From Calditrichota bacterium (GTDB taxonomy: Bacteria > Electryoneota > RPQS01), in contig JACJVZ010000001.1 of assembly GCA_020637445.1 (NCBI GenBank), positions 62,001-126,000 on the forward strand: a stretch of DNA of 64,000 nt. The letters are read 5' to 3'. The position numbers and the translations under genes were made by a program. The notes beneath the pieces were generated by a model, which saw only the letters and a list, made by a program, of their open reading frames with translations, made no database searches and had not been told where the DNA came from. Below are positions 22,905 to 32,741 of the stretch, piece after piece; within the stretch, counting starts at the first letter, position 1; every line of letters begins with the position of its first letter.

Positions 22905-25409
22905 ATGAGAAAGCGAATTCCAAACGTCTGCCGATTCATCGGGCGATTGGGGTTCGTTTTGGTCGTTTTGGGGACTGCTTACTCAACAGTAGTTGCAGGT
23001 CCCACCAAAACCAGTGTGTCCAGCGGCAGCTACTGGATTGAGAACACCGGTCAATGGGAAGGCGATTTTCAGTTCAAGTGCGAAGTAGGGCCAGCAGTTT
23101 ATTACGTCACACCCAAAGGGATGACGGTGGACTTTCGAGAGTACCATCGGTATCCGAAAGCTCGGAGTCAGAATGATCCGCTGGATAGCTTTGGCCGGGA
23201 CAGCGAACGGGATTCAGTCACAGTTAGTGGGCATGTTGTGCAGATTCACTATGTGGGTGCTGAGTCGAAACTGGCAACTGGTGATGGACTGCTGTCACAC
23301 TATTCCAACTACTTCTTCGGTAGAGATTCCACGAACTGGCGCAGCCGAGTCTCCCACTATCAAACCGTAGTCGCCGAAGAAGTCTGGCCCGGCATCGACG
23401 TTGAATACCGCGTAGATAAGCAAGGCATTGAAACCATCTACCACGTCCAACCCGGTGCCGACCCCACCCAAATCCAAATAGACTACCTCGGTCTCGATGC
23501 TCCGCTAGGAATTGATTCTCAAGGCAATCTCGTCCTAACCACATCCTTTGGCAAAGTCAAAGAGCTAGCTCCTTATGCCTATCAGATGGAAGGACGAACC
23601 CAAAAGCGCATCGAATCAACCTATCGCATTATAGACACTGATCGCGTTGCGTTTGAGTTTGAGGTATTCGATGTGAGCAAAGAAATGGTGATTGATCCGC
23701 TGCTCTATGGAACATATTTGGGTGGTGGCAACGTAGACGAGTGCCATGTGGTTTGTCCTGCTCCGAATGGTGGAGCCTATGTGGCTGGTGGGACTCGTGC
23801 TCTGTCGGGATTCCCAACAACACCAGGTGCCTACGATGAATCTGGACAGTTTGACGGCGAAAGAGAGTTTGTTTGCTGGTTTGGTCCGAATGGGGAGTTT
23901 ATCGCGTCCACGTTATATGGTGTGGCACAGACACAGAGCCAACCGCATACAAGAGGCGGGGCATGGGCAATGGTGTACGATTCTGTAAGAGCCGGGCTAT
24001 GGATTGGAGGATACGCACGGGACAATAATTGGCCGCTTACACCAGATGCATATGATACTGTGGTCGACGAGATCGGAGACGGTTTCATCATGAGATTTGA
24101 TGACTCGCTAACTGACTTGCAGTACTGCTCCTTCCTTGGAGGAAACAGTACTGACTTAGTTACAACTTTGGATATTGGAAGGGATGGGAACCTATGTGCG
24201 GCAGGAGAGACATATTCATCTGATTTTCCAGTCACACCTGACGCGATTTTCACGACACATCGAGAATACGATTGCTTTGTCTGGGTATATGATTTTACCA
24301 GCCGCGAGGTTGTATTCTCAACCTATTTCGGGGGAAGCCGGAGCGAGATAAACACCCGTTCAATCCAAGTTGATCAAGAGGGGGTTATGTGGTTTGTTTC
24401 CAGAACGCAGAGCGATGACCTTCCTGTGACGGAGGATGCTTTTCAACAGACTATCGGGGATTCAGTGCCCGGAATTGACGATGTTTTGATTGCGGGGATT
24501 TCACTCGGTCCGCCCACGATTGTCTATTGCAGTTACCTCGGGGGAAGTGGGGGCGAAGAACCATTTACGCTTTCTGTCGTAGATTCTGATTTGTATGTAG
24601 CTGGGCGAACGAATTCGGTTGACTTTCCGGTTTCGCCAGACGCGTATGATACGACAGGACCGGAAGAAGTCGCTCCCAACTATTGGGACGCATTTGTCTC
24701 GCGCCTGAATTGGCGGACGAGTGAATATGTGGGGACGTTTTTTGGGGGAAGTGGAGGCGATCTGTATGTGCAGAATACAAATTGGGTGCACGACACGACA
24801 CTTACCTTGCTGGGCTTCACAGACAGTGACAATCTGCCTGTGACGCCAGATGCGTATCAAAGCTGGCTGCGATTTTCTGACGGGTTTGTCACAAAGCTCT
24901 CTACGGATCTTTGCCGTTTGAACTACTGCTCGTATCTGGGAGGATCAGGAATTGACGGATATGAATTTGCTTATGTCGTGAACGCCGATAGTCTATGGAC
25001 GGTTGGGGCAACGCAGTCCAATAGTTTCCCCACGACCCCTGATGGGCTCCAACGCAACCGTGTTGGTCTGACGGACGGTTTTGTGCAGTACTTTGCAATC
25101 GACACAACAGCCGACACAACCAGTTCTGCACACAACGTACCTATTCCCTCCGACTTCACTCTTGCCGCTTTTCCGAACCCCTTTAATTCTACAACAACCC
25201 TTGCATTCTACCTGCCCAAAGCATCTGAAGTCAAGATAGTCGTACACGATGTATTAGGTCGTGAAGTCATAAGGAATCACCTTGGTCGACTAAACGTCGG
25301 CCAGCATGAATATCACCTCGACGGCTCGAACTGGGCCTCGGGGATTTACTTTGTTACTCTGGATAGGAATTCAATTCGGACAAGCGTCAAGCTTGCACTT
25401 GTCAATTAG
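22905..25409 (+). CDS. Secreted SBBP-repeat beta-propeller protein with type A (T9SS) sorting domain
   Basis: The 834-residue protein has a signal peptide after a basic start (MRKRIPNVCRF, then a hydrophobic run to TVVAG). An N-terminal domain with YWIENTGQWEGDFQFKCEVG resembles DUF7948. At least six repeats follow with the pattern YLGG...D...AY.AG.T.S.DFP.TPDAY, typical of SBBP/beta-propeller repeats. The last 85 residues (FPNPFNSTTTLAFYLP, VLGREV, ASGIYFVTL) form a type IX secretion C-terminal sorting domain. The ATG at 22905 follows CGGAGG by 8 nt; the open frame extends further upstream without such a site. It is likely exported to the cell surface or medium. Its ligand is unknown. Confidence 0.83.
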   Translation: MRKRIPNVCRFIGRLGFVLVVLGTAYSTVVAGPTKTSVSSGSYWIENTGQWEGDFQFKCEVGPAVYYVTPKGMTVDFREYHRYPKARSQNDPLDSFGRDSERDSVTVSGHVVQIHYVGAESKLATGDGLLSHYSNYFFGRDSTNWRSRVSHYQTVVAEEVWPGIDVEYRVDKQGIETIYHVQPGADPTQIQIDYLGLDAPLGIDSQGNLVLTTSFGKVKELAPYAYQMEGRTQKRIESTYRIIDTDRVAFEFEVFDVSKEMVIDPLLYGTYLGGGNVDECHVVCPAPNGGAYVAGGTRALSGFPTTPGAYDESGQFDGEREFVCWFGPNGEFIASTLYGVAQTQSQPHTRGGAWAMVYDSVRAGLWIGGYARDNNWPLTPDAYDTVVDEIGDGFIMRFDDSLTDLQYCSFLGGNSTDLVTTLDIGRDGNLCAAGETYSSDFPVTPDAIFTTHREYDCFVWVYDFTSREVVFSTYFGGSRSEINTRSIQVDQEGVMWFVSRTQSDDLPVTEDAFQQTIGDSVPGIDDVLIAGISLGPPTIVYCSYLGGSGGEEPFTLSVVDSDLYVAGRTNSVDFPVSPDAYDTTGPEEVAPNYWDAFVSRLNWRTSEYVGTFFGGSGGDLYVQNTNWVHDTTLTLLGFTDSDNLPVTPDAYQSWLRFSDGFVTKLSTDLCRLNYCSYLGGSGIDGYEFAYVVNADSLWTVGATQSNSFPTTPDGLQRNRVGLTDGFVQYFAIDTTADTTSSAHNVPIPSDFTLAAFPNPFNSTTTLAFYLPKASEVKIVVHDVLGREVIRNHLGRLNVGQHEYHLDGSNWASGIYFVTLDRNSIRTSVKLALVN

Positions 25410-25434
25410 CAAATCATGTATCAGGGAGAAAAAG

Positions 25435-28400
25435 ATGAAAAGGACCTTGATTGGAATTCTTGCCTTCGTGTGGGTAGTTTGTATCACTCACTCTGGTTAT
25501 GCACATTGGTACGACGTCAAACCCGGGATCCAGTCGACGGACACGACCGGCTTGGACAACACGCCGACCGTTTTGACGGACACGGTCTTAATTGTCTACA
25601 CCGCCGATTCACTGGAATGGTCGGCTCAAGATCTCGCCGAACAGCTTGCGGACTCGTTCGGAATAACGGCAACCACGGCCTTCGTTTCGGATTTTTATGC
25701 TGCTGACTGCGGGTTGTCACCGGGCAATGACCAGATTATGCTCACTACACAGACCGATGGACTTTCAGCGTACGCTTCAAGTTCCAGTGTAATCGGAGAC
25801 AGACTCTTCAATATTGTTCCGGGAACCTATGCTGCAAATGAAGCCTACGCGATACTCGCGCCCGGAGACACCTTCGGCACGCCGGCTTACAGCGCGAAAT
25901 GCGTGAAGTGCTTTATTGCTTCAAAGAGTGTACGCGGCGTCTTGTATGGCGTGACCACGCTAATAGACGCTTTAGAAACGGCATCTGATTCAGTATTGCT
26001 CTGGCCGGCAATTGTAAAAGACTTTCCGACATTTTCTCGACGAATCATAGGAGAACCTTACGATCTCCATTCCACTGTACCTTGGTCTACGTCTCTTGAT
26101 CATGCCGACGGAATATTGACAGGCGCGCGGGACTTGTTGCTCAAAAACAAAGGTAACGGTTTCATGCAGTTCGGCGCAATTACTGGTGACGGGCTTGATT
26201 CTGCGGGTACCATCTACTCAAGGTTGCGCACGGGCGACACCACCTCCACTCATGTTGATACATGGGACAATCTCGGCATGGATTGGTATCAAGGAACCGG
26301 CAGATGGGGAGGAACAAACCCGCTGAGAAAGAGAGGAAAATCGTCCGCTGAAATATGCAAGACCGTCACCTTTGACACTACTTTCGTCTACTCCGGATCA
26401 CCAGCAATTACTCTCAAGCCCGTTGAAACAGAATATGATGTTCCCAATTTCAACTTCGACGAGAACAGCTTTGAGGGTTGGGACCAAAACTCCATCACTG
26501 GTTGGAATCTTGCAACCGATGGCACAAACTTCATTGCGCGTAGTCCGTCTATCGCAGAAAGCAGCGTTGTGAGTCTTTCGCGCCTCATACCGCTTCAAGA
26601 CAGCGTTGGGCTTCCTATGCGCCAGCTTGTGTTAGAGTTTAAAGCACGGCTTAACTCTGGAAGTTCTGCCGATATGTGGATTGAGTCTCTCATGCCTCCT
26701 GACAGTAATGGACTCCCCATAACAAGCGAAGACACTCACACTTCCGGCGACTTCAGAAACTTTGATGTTAATCACAGTGATGCGGGGAGCCGATACAAGC
26801 ATACGCTCACAACAACGTGGCAAACCTTGCATGTGGTATTTCTGAGCTACGGCATGAAATGGGACAGATTCACGTTTAAGTTCGAGAGCCTTTCGGGTAA
26901 CTCGCAAGTGGACTTTGAAGGAGTCCGGCTTATTGAATCGGAAGTCTATTTTCTGACTATGTTACATAATGAGTCAGGAAATCGACCGCTTCCTAATTAC
27001 GCATATTTGGTTATTGACAGTCTAGGAATTCCTGTCTTTACAACAACAAGTGAATTGGCTCCGGTTAATCGCTACTCGAATCAATATAGTAGTCTTTTTT
27101 GGTCCGAGCCAATCATGGCTGTGAGGAGCAATCACGTCGGTGGGAGGAGCTTCGCCGATCTGCAAGTAGATAGTATCTACACAGGACGATTATTCTATCA
27201 TACACTTTGTACAAACGCCCTCCCAGCGTTCTTCGACACATTAGTGCCATTACAGCCCTTTGCCTACAATACGAATGGCACTGCCAATTGGACAGGCCCC
27301 ATTCTGGACAATACAAACACCGCGTTTTGGGTGGCAGATACGGCCGCCCAGAATCTTGCGGACAATATGCAAGCTGTAGAAATTTTGTGGGACTCCCTGG
27401 GGCCAGAGATGCCATATTCCGGCTACTTCAATCGGTCAAACGAGCATCGGCACTTTGGCTGGTCAAAAATGGAAGAAGGATTGGCGGACTCCAATAGTTG
27501 GACGCTTTCGGACATGTACGTCGATTTCTGCGGACATGTAGCTGATTCGATCAATACGCGCTTGAGCAAATCCGCACCTCTTTTGCTTTATTCCGACATG
27601 TTAAATCCCTACCACAACGGACAGTTGATATCCCGTGTAAACAACCCGTTTGCCCTTCTAAACGGCTACGACGTCAGCACAACCAATTTCTCCACGAATT
27701 CTGAGGATCAGCCATTGGTGTTTGTTGATTGGTGGTCAAAGAACGTTTCAGACACTTCACATGCAACAGGAATCGTGAATGCCTACACGAGCATACTGAG
27801 TCCAGCAAACCAAAACTGGGAAGCCATGTTTGCCTTTTTGCCAGAGGATCGGGTCAATGATAATACATTTGCAGCGCGAGAGTCATTGTATGTTGAAATT
27901 GCCCTCGCTTGTTCATTGCGAAGAGAGGCCGGCTATAACTTCTCGGGTGGCGGATTGCTCTATGACTCTGAGGTAATGTCACCAGATTGGGCAGAATTCA
28001 AGGCAAGGGAAGAGTTCCTCCAGTTGTGGTGGAAAAATGATCCGGTCACTTGGGCTGCCGTTGCATTCGATAGACAAGTGGCATCCAGTCAATCTAGCCA
28101 GAACGCCACCTATAAGTGCTACCCAGTCCCATATCCAGACGACAGCGAGGCCGAGGTTGATAGTGCAGTGCTACAGTATCGTTTCAATGGTGGCGGTAAC
28201 TGGGAAACACAGAAGGTTACTTATCAATCTGACAGTTTGTACGATTTCAGTCTTAGTTTACCTGATTCCGGCGGATATGTGCAATATCGGGTATGGGCGT
28301 TTGACGATCTTGGGCGATATGGATCTAATCCTCCCTATGGGACAAAATGGACTGATCCTGAATCCGGCGAAAGCTCGTATTTCACTTTCGAGCGTCGAAA

Positions 28401-31400
28401 AACAGATGCAATTGCGAAACCGGACACATTCTGGCTTCCGGGTGTAATCAGCAAGGAACACGTTGTCAAGGGAGGTGGTCGGCTTGTGTTCCAGCCATTG
28501 CCGGGATACAAGCATGCTACTCTTTACGTCGAAAATGATGCGAAGATTCGCGTTCTTGATAATTTCAGCAAGGTTATCTTCAATGGCTCCGATACAAGTT
28601 ATATCCATGTAAAACCCGCATGTCCGACTTGCACTTGGAAGGGAATTGAGGATAGCATTGGTGTCGTGAAGAAGAGTTTCGTGACCTTCGAGGAGGGCAC
28701 AGGCATAGCAACAGAATTCAAATACGCAGAGTCCGATACTTCCGTTTACTTGGAGTCAGTAGCTTACAAAGATACTGTCAAGGTGATAGGGCCGACAAAA
28801 ATTTCAGGAACGGCGACGTTTAACAAGCTCATTGTCGATTCTGGAGCCACACTGACAATTCTGCCTGGCAGTGAATTGTCGTTCTTTGAAGGCGGCCAAC
28901 TACTTGTTCGTGATGGTGGACAACTAATAGCATTTGGCAATGACTCAACGGCGATTGCCTTTAAGGCCGCTGTCGATGGTTCACCATGGGAAGGTATTCA
29001 CTGCGAGGTAGCACTTGCAGCCGAGGCGTGCTCGTTGGAATATGTCTCCGTATCCGGTGCGGTCGCAGGTTTGCTTGTAGATCATGGGCGTGCTCACGTC
29101 AAGAACAGCACGTTTGAAGACAACAGCTACGGAATCATGGTGAATAACGGCGGTTGGGTGGTCGCAGAGAGTTGTTCTCTGACAATAAATGGCACCGGAT
29201 TACTTACGACAAACTTGTCTAGCGTCGAACTTAGTGACGTTGTGGCAACTAACAACACTGGAGTCGGAATCAAAGCCTTGTCACGGTCGTCCCTCTACTT
29301 GTCAGACTGTCTGATCAATGATAACGATGGGGACGGTTTGGCGGGCGGTATCGGACTATATACTGGATCCAGCGCCTTTATGGAATGTACAGAAGTCGAC
29401 GCCAACACGGGCTCTGGCATAACTGCCTATGGCGGCACTCTGATGCTCACATCGGTCGAAGAGATTGGTGACACGCTGACACAGTGGCATGGCAACAGAA
29501 TCGAGCATAATGTCACGATACCTTACGAGGGCCAGATTACTTTGCGGGACCGCGTCGCGCTTGCACTTTGGAATGGACATAACTGCATCCAAGACACCTC
29601 AGGTGCAGGGAAGCTGATTCACTGGGAGGACCAAGTGGGCTCAGACCGCTGGGCCGACACGTATTGGGGCTCTTTAGACACTTCATCGATCAAAAGCAAG
29701 CTGCCTTCCAGTGTAACGCTTGTTCGCATCGATTCGTCAGCCTCAAATTGTCCGACTTTTGCTGAAGATACCGGTGTCAACGACTCTTTGGTTCAGATCT
29801 TCCTTGAACCGCACAACAATGAGCTGTCGGGTTACACCTCGTCAGCAGAGAGCAGTTACAAAGCGGTCATTCGTAATGCTCCAAGTTCAGACTATGCGTT
29901 TACTGCATGTGACCGGCTATTGAATATTTGCCTTTTGGATAACAAGGATTTCGATGCTTTGGTGGATACGCTTGAAGTCTTGTATGGAAATACAAGCAGC
30001 ACTTCCTTGAAGCGCTGGATTAAGAATGTTCAGGCATGGGCTACTGCTGAAGACGGTGATTTCGAAAAAGCACAAGGCAGGCTCGATTCACTCGCACAAT
30101 ATACACCAACAAGATTTGATCGCGTGTCCGCAAGAGTACAGCGTCAACTATTGGAAATCCGCGAGCTCGACCACGACACGACGACGGAATACAAGGCATC
30201 GGATTGCGTTGCCTATCTGGATTCCGCACAGAAAGTCCTTGAGCTAATGAAAGTGTGGACGAATACCACGATCAGCGATAGCGTCGTATTGTATGCTCCG
30301 ACGACTGTTGAAGGACTAATCACGATCAGTCAGCCCAATGGACGTTTGACGATTCTGCCGCATCCAGGCGCCGAAGGTGCGACTGTGCGTTTCGTTTCGA
30401 ACGGCGGGATTCAGGTCAATGGATCGAATACTTCGATTGGACGCGGAAAGCTCTACGTTTATGGCGAAGCAGATAACCGCGTGAATTTAATGTGGGATTC
30501 TTCAAGTGCGTATGGGAATATCTACTCAACATCTGGATATGTCGACTTGAAGCATGTCAATCTCACTGGAACTGGATGGGTGAACATAAACGAAGACCCA
30601 TTTGGCTATTGGCGCACACCGATTTTCATTGCCGATTCCTGCACGTTCAGTGGATTTGATGAGGGGCTTTGGCTCTTCGGTGCTACCGACTCATGTGAAA
30701 TTTCGAATTGCACGTTCGAGGATTTGGGTGGCGGAGCTGTGGGCTTCACGGGAATGGACGGTTCAGGACTCTCAATGGTATACAGCTCAAACGTTGTCAT
30801 CGAGAACTGCGATTTTGTTGACAACGCTGACAATGGTATCTATGGATACTATTGCGACAACATTGACGTGAGTGAAGCCGATGTTTCAGGCAGTGGAGAT
30901 TACGGTCTTCTTGCCTGGGAATCTGCAAACTTTGACATTACCTGCAGCAATTTCCACGGGAACGGCGACACACTTGCGGAAATTTGGGTTGAAGACGGGT
31001 TAGTAAATCTCGTTGGTGGACATACACAGGTTTCAGATAGTGACGGTGTGTTGATCTACTCAGGTGATGCCTCATACACAGATATTGAGGATGGTGAAAA
31101 CAGTTTCGATCTGCTTGATGGAACGGGTTATTACTTGAAACTCGGGGACACCACCGCTACTTGGGATGTCACCTACAACGTATGGGCACCGTTAACTCCT
31201 GCAGACAGCGGCTTCTATAGCAAACTCTATCCCTCTACACCAAGTAAATGGACCATAGATTCTTCACTGGCGGCATTTATTGAGTGCGGAGGTGGCGGAA
31301 CGAGTTCACTTGGTGGTCAAAACCTGATTGTAGTTGGCGAGGATGAATCGTCCGGAACTTCCTCTACAGAATCTGATGGTCTAACAAAGAAATCTTCGTC

Positions 31401-32271
31401 TCTCTCGAAGTCAGCGGCGACTGCAAGGTCGGGTCTTGTTGCCAAGAGCAGCAAGATCATCGATCACCATGTGGAACTTGCGAAATGGCGAGAGTTCAGG
31501 GATGTATCAAAGTCACCTGCGAACCGTCAGACAGCAATAGCCATCGGCAAACAGTTCTTGAATGAGTATCCAAATTCACCGCTTGTTCCTGCTGCTGTCA
31601 TTCAATTGACATCCTTGGCGAAGCGTTCTAATGGTAAGTCAGAGATTTCTTCCTATCTTGCGCAACAGGCGTTGACAACGAAGAATGAATCGCACCGCGC
31701 ATTGTTCACGCGCAAAGCATATGTTGCCAAGGCGTTCGAAGGTAATCCAAGCGACGCTCTTGCGGGACTTGAAGGATTGGTCGAGACTTCTTTGACGAAG
31801 CGTGACTCGATCTGCGCGCTGGCGGATGCAATTGGCATCTACGCGGCCTTTAGGTCGAGCAATGATTTGACACCAAAGCATGAGTTTGTCAAAACAGCAA
31901 CGTTGCCGGATCTCAAGCTTCGTATCAGAGAACTGTCTCGACGGCTTGATGGAAGTACGTTGGAAGCGGCGGAAAACGAAGTCCCGATACCGACATCCTA
32001 TTCACTTTACCAGAACTACCCGAATCCGTTCAACCCCACGACGGAAATCCGTTTTGACCTTCCGGAAGCGGTTCGCGCGGAACTAAAGGTGTTTAACATC
32101 CTCGGTCAGGAGGTCGTGACTCTGGTGGACGACGTGCGAAACGCGGGTGCCTATCGCATCCTCTGGGACGGCAAGAACGCCGCCGGACTATCAGTGGCGT
32201 CTGGTGTCTATATCTATCAGTTGAAGACTCCGAACTTCACAAATGCCAAGAAAATGATGCTGCTCAGATAG
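25435..32271 (+). CDS. Giant secreted protein with glycosidase-like N-terminal part, parallel beta-helices and T9SS sorting domain
   Basis: The 2278-residue product starts at the ATG at 25435 (GGGAG upstream) with a signal peptide ending near SGYA. Residues about 30-210 look like the N-terminal domain that precedes catalytic barrels in some glycoside hydrolases, and later segments (for example HFGWSKMEEGLADSNSW) suggest a TIM-barrel-like region; this is tentative. Two stretches with short repeating C/S-x-F/I-x-N/D patterns (around residues 1100-1330 and 1680-1880) look like right-handed parallel beta-helices. A helical region with repeats follows. The end (NYPNPFNPTTEIRFDLPE, ILGQEV, ASGVYIYQL) is a type A sorting domain. 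It follows the SBBP protein by 25 nt. Probable role: surface polysaccharide binding or degradation. Confidence 0.8.
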   Translation: MKRTLIGILAFVWVVCITHSGYAHWYDVKPGIQSTDTTGLDNTPTVLTDTVLIVYTADSLEWSAQDLAEQLADSFGITATTAFVSDFYAADCGLSPGNDQIMLTTQTDGLSAYASSSSVIGDRLFNIVPGTYAANEAYAILAPGDTFGTPAYSAKCVKCFIASKSVRGVLYGVTTLIDALETASDSVLLWPAIVKDFPTFSRRIIGEPYDLHSTVPWSTSLDHADGILTGARDLLLKNKGNGFMQFGAITGDGLDSAGTIYSRLRTGDTTSTHVDTWDNLGMDWYQGTGRWGGTNPLRKRGKSSAEICKTVTFDTTFVYSGSPAITLKPVETEYDVPNFNFDENSFEGWDQNSITGWNLATDGTNFIARSPSIAESSVVSLSRLIPLQDSVGLPMRQLVLEFKARLNSGSSADMWIESLMPPDSNGLPITSEDTHTSGDFRNFDVNHSDAGSRYKHTLTTTWQTLHVVFLSYGMKWDRFTFKFESLSGNSQVDFEGVRLIESEVYFLTMLHNESGNRPLPNYAYLVIDSLGIPVFTTTSELAPVNRYSNQYSSLFWSEPIMAVRSNHVGGRSFADLQVDSIYTGRLFYHTLCTNALPAFFDTLVPLQPFAYNTNGTANWTGPILDNTNTAFWVADTAAQNLADNMQAVEILWDSLGPEMPYSGYFNRSNEHRHFGWSKMEEGLADSNSWTLSDMYVDFCGHVADSINTRLSKSAPLLLYSDMLNPYHNGQLISRVNNPFALLNGYDVSTTNFSTNSEDQPLVFVDWWSKNVSDTSHATGIVNAYTSILSPANQNWEAMFAFLPEDRVNDNTFAARESLYVEIALACSLRREAGYNFSGGGLLYDSEVMSPDWAEFKAREEFLQLWWKNDPVTWAAVAFDRQVASSQSSQNATYKCYPVPYPDDSEAEVDSAVLQYRFNGGGNWETQKVTYQSDSLYDFSLSLPDSGGYVQYRVWAFDDLGRYGSNPPYGTKWTDPESGESSYFTFERRKTDAIAKPDTFWLPGVISKEHVVKGGGRLVFQPLPGYKHATLYVENDAKIRVLDNFSKVIFNGSDTSYIHVKPACPTCTWKGIEDSIGVVKKSFVTFEEGTGIATEFKYAESDTSVYLESVAYKDTVKVIGPTKISGTATFNKLIVDSGATLTILPGSELSFFEGGQLLVRDGGQLIAFGNDSTAIAFKAAVDGSPWEGIHCEVALAAEACSLEYVSVSGAVAGLLVDHGRAHVKNSTFEDNSYGIMVNNGGWVVAESCSLTINGTGLLTTNLSSVELSDVVATNNTGVGIKALSRSSLYLSDCLINDNDGDGLAGGIGLYTGSSAFMECTEVDANTGSGITAYGGTLMLTSVEEIGDTLTQWHGNRIEHNVTIPYEGQITLRDRVALALWNGHNCIQDTSGAGKLIHWEDQVGSDRWADTYWGSLDTSSIKSKLPSSVTLVRIDSSASNCPTFAEDTGVNDSLVQIFLEPHNNELSGYTSSAESSYKAVIRNAPSSDYAFTACDRLLNICLLDNKDFDALVDTLEVLYGNTSSTSLKRWIKNVQAWATAEDGDFEKAQGRLDSLAQYTPTRFDRVSARVQRQLLEIRELDHDTTTEYKASDCVAYLDSAQKVLELMKVWTNTTISDSVVLYAPTTVEGLITISQPNGRLTILPHPGAEGATVRFVSNGGIQVNGSNTSIGRGKLYVYGEADNRVNLMWDSSSAYGNIYSTSGYVDLKHVNLTGTGWVNINEDPFGYWRTPIFIADSCTFSGFDEGLWLFGATDSCEISNCTFEDLGGGAVGFTGMDGSGLSMVYSSNVVIENCDFVDNADNGIYGYYCDNIDVSEADVSGSGDYGLLAWESANFDITCSNFHGNGDTLAEIWVEDGLVNLVGGHTQVSDSDGVLIYSGDASYTDIEDGENSFDLLDGTGYYLKLGDTTATWDVTYNVWAPLTPADSGFYSKLYPSTPSKWTIDSSLAAFIECGGGGTSSLGGQNLIVVGEDESSGTSSTESDGLTKKSSSLSKSAATARSGLVAKSSKIIDHHVELAKWREFRDVSKSPANRQTAIAIGKQFLNEYPNSPLVPAAVIQLTSLAKRSNGKSEISSYLAQQALTTKNESHRALFTRKAYVAKAFEGNPSDALAGLEGLVETSLTKRDSICALADAIGIYAAFRSSNDLTPKHEFVKTATLPDLKLRIRELSRRLDGSTLEAAENEVPIPTSYSLYQNYPNPFNPTTEIRFDLPEAVRAELKVFNILGQEVVTLVDDVRNAGAYRILWDGKNAAGLSVASGVYIYQLKTPNFTNAKKMMLLR

Positions 32272-32292
32272 CATCGACCTGATTTGAAACAG

Positions 32293-32327
32293 AAAGCCTC
32301 AGCAATTTGCTGGGGCTTTTCTTTTTC
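32293..32327 (+). terminator. Rho-independent terminator after the giant secreted protein
   Basis: A 12-bp stem with one G-T pair (32293-32304 with 32308-32319, loop ATT) is followed by TTTTCTTTTTC. Confidence 0.85.
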
Positions 32328-32337
32328 TGGCATAAGA
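32307..32337 (+). promoter_or_regulatory. Promoter-like element with TGGCATAAGA (second copy)
   Basis: TTGCTG (32307-32312), 18 nt, and CATAAG (32331-32336) inside TGGCATAAGA resemble the elements at 19699 and 32655. It overlaps the preceding terminator and lies 35 nt before the small peptide gene. Confidence 0.35.
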
Positions 32338-32372
32338 ATCAGTCCAAGGACAAACTAATGGAGATTCACTGA

Positions 32373-32453
32373 ATGGCAAATAGAGGCGAACTGCTGAAGG
32401 GACTTCTAACCGGGCTATCGAAGGTGCTGAAGGCGGTTTTGAAGCACCTATGA
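32373..32453 (+). CDS. 26-residue cationic amphipathic peptide
   Basis: The frame encodes MANRGELLKGLLTGLSKVLK followed by AVLKHL and a TGA stop. GGAG lies 9 nt before the ATG. Hydrophobic residues fall at 7, 8, 11, 12, 15, 18, 19, 22, 23 and 26, and polar or basic residues (K9, T13, S16, K17, K20, K24) on the opposite face, an almost ideal amphipathic helix. Such peptides include membrane-active toxins of type I toxin-antitoxin systems, phenol-soluble-modulin-like peptides and antimicrobial peptides. No recognised family is claimed. A structured RNA begins 31 nt downstream. That the frame is translated is inference. Confidence 0.5.
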   Translation: MANRGELLKGLLTGLSKVLKAVLKHL

Positions 32454-32484
32454 GGGCTTGACTTCCCCACAGTTCCTTTGTATC

Positions 32485-32656
32485 TTCTGGCGTCCTACCA
32501 AGCGGGGATCCTTACTGGATTCCTGTACAACTTGTTATCATGCTGGCGGCCATTTCCCACACAAGGGATTTGGCCTCTGGTTGTTGAGTTGTGCAGGTTT
32601 CCCGCTTGGTAGGACAAGTAGGTAGCCGCCAGCAAGACGCCAGAGGTCTTTTTTTT
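32485..32656 (+). ncRNA. Highly structured RNA of unknown class with terminal T-run
   Basis: Nested perfect or near-perfect pairings are visible. P1 is 32486-32494 with 32636-32644. P2 is 32494-32506 with 32601-32613 (CCTACCAAGCGGG type). P3 is 32522-32532 with 32587-32597, with one G-U pair. P4 is 32548-32558 with 32565-32575. In addition GCTGGCGGC (32542-32550) is fully complementary to GCCGCCAGC (32625-32633), giving a possible pseudoknot or a switch with P4. Eight T residues (32649-32656) follow P1, as in an intrinsic terminator. It does not match a class I recognise; 6S-like and retron-like RNAs were considered. The opposite-strand frame here is not favoured. Confidence 0.6.
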
Positions 32657-32684
32657 GTCTGAAAGTTAAGACTGTGGCATAAGA
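32655..32684 (+). promoter_or_regulatory. Promoter-like element with TGGCATAAGA (third copy)
   Basis: TTGTCT (32655-32660), a 17-nt spacer and CATAAG (32678-32683) preceded by TG lie 58 nt before the lipoprotein start. The arrangement matches 19699-19728. GCATAAGA also forms an inverted repeat with TCTTATGC at 32738-32745 across the start codon. Confidence 0.42.
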
Positions 32685-32741
32685 GGCGGATAACGGGATT
32701 AATAGAGTCTCGTAGAAATACCGATCAAGAAGGAGCTTCTT

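Noticed and set aside
32485..32656. Retron, 6S RNA or group II intron interpretation
   Set aside because: No reverse transcriptase is near, and I could not match the structure or sequence landmarks of 6S or group II RNAs.
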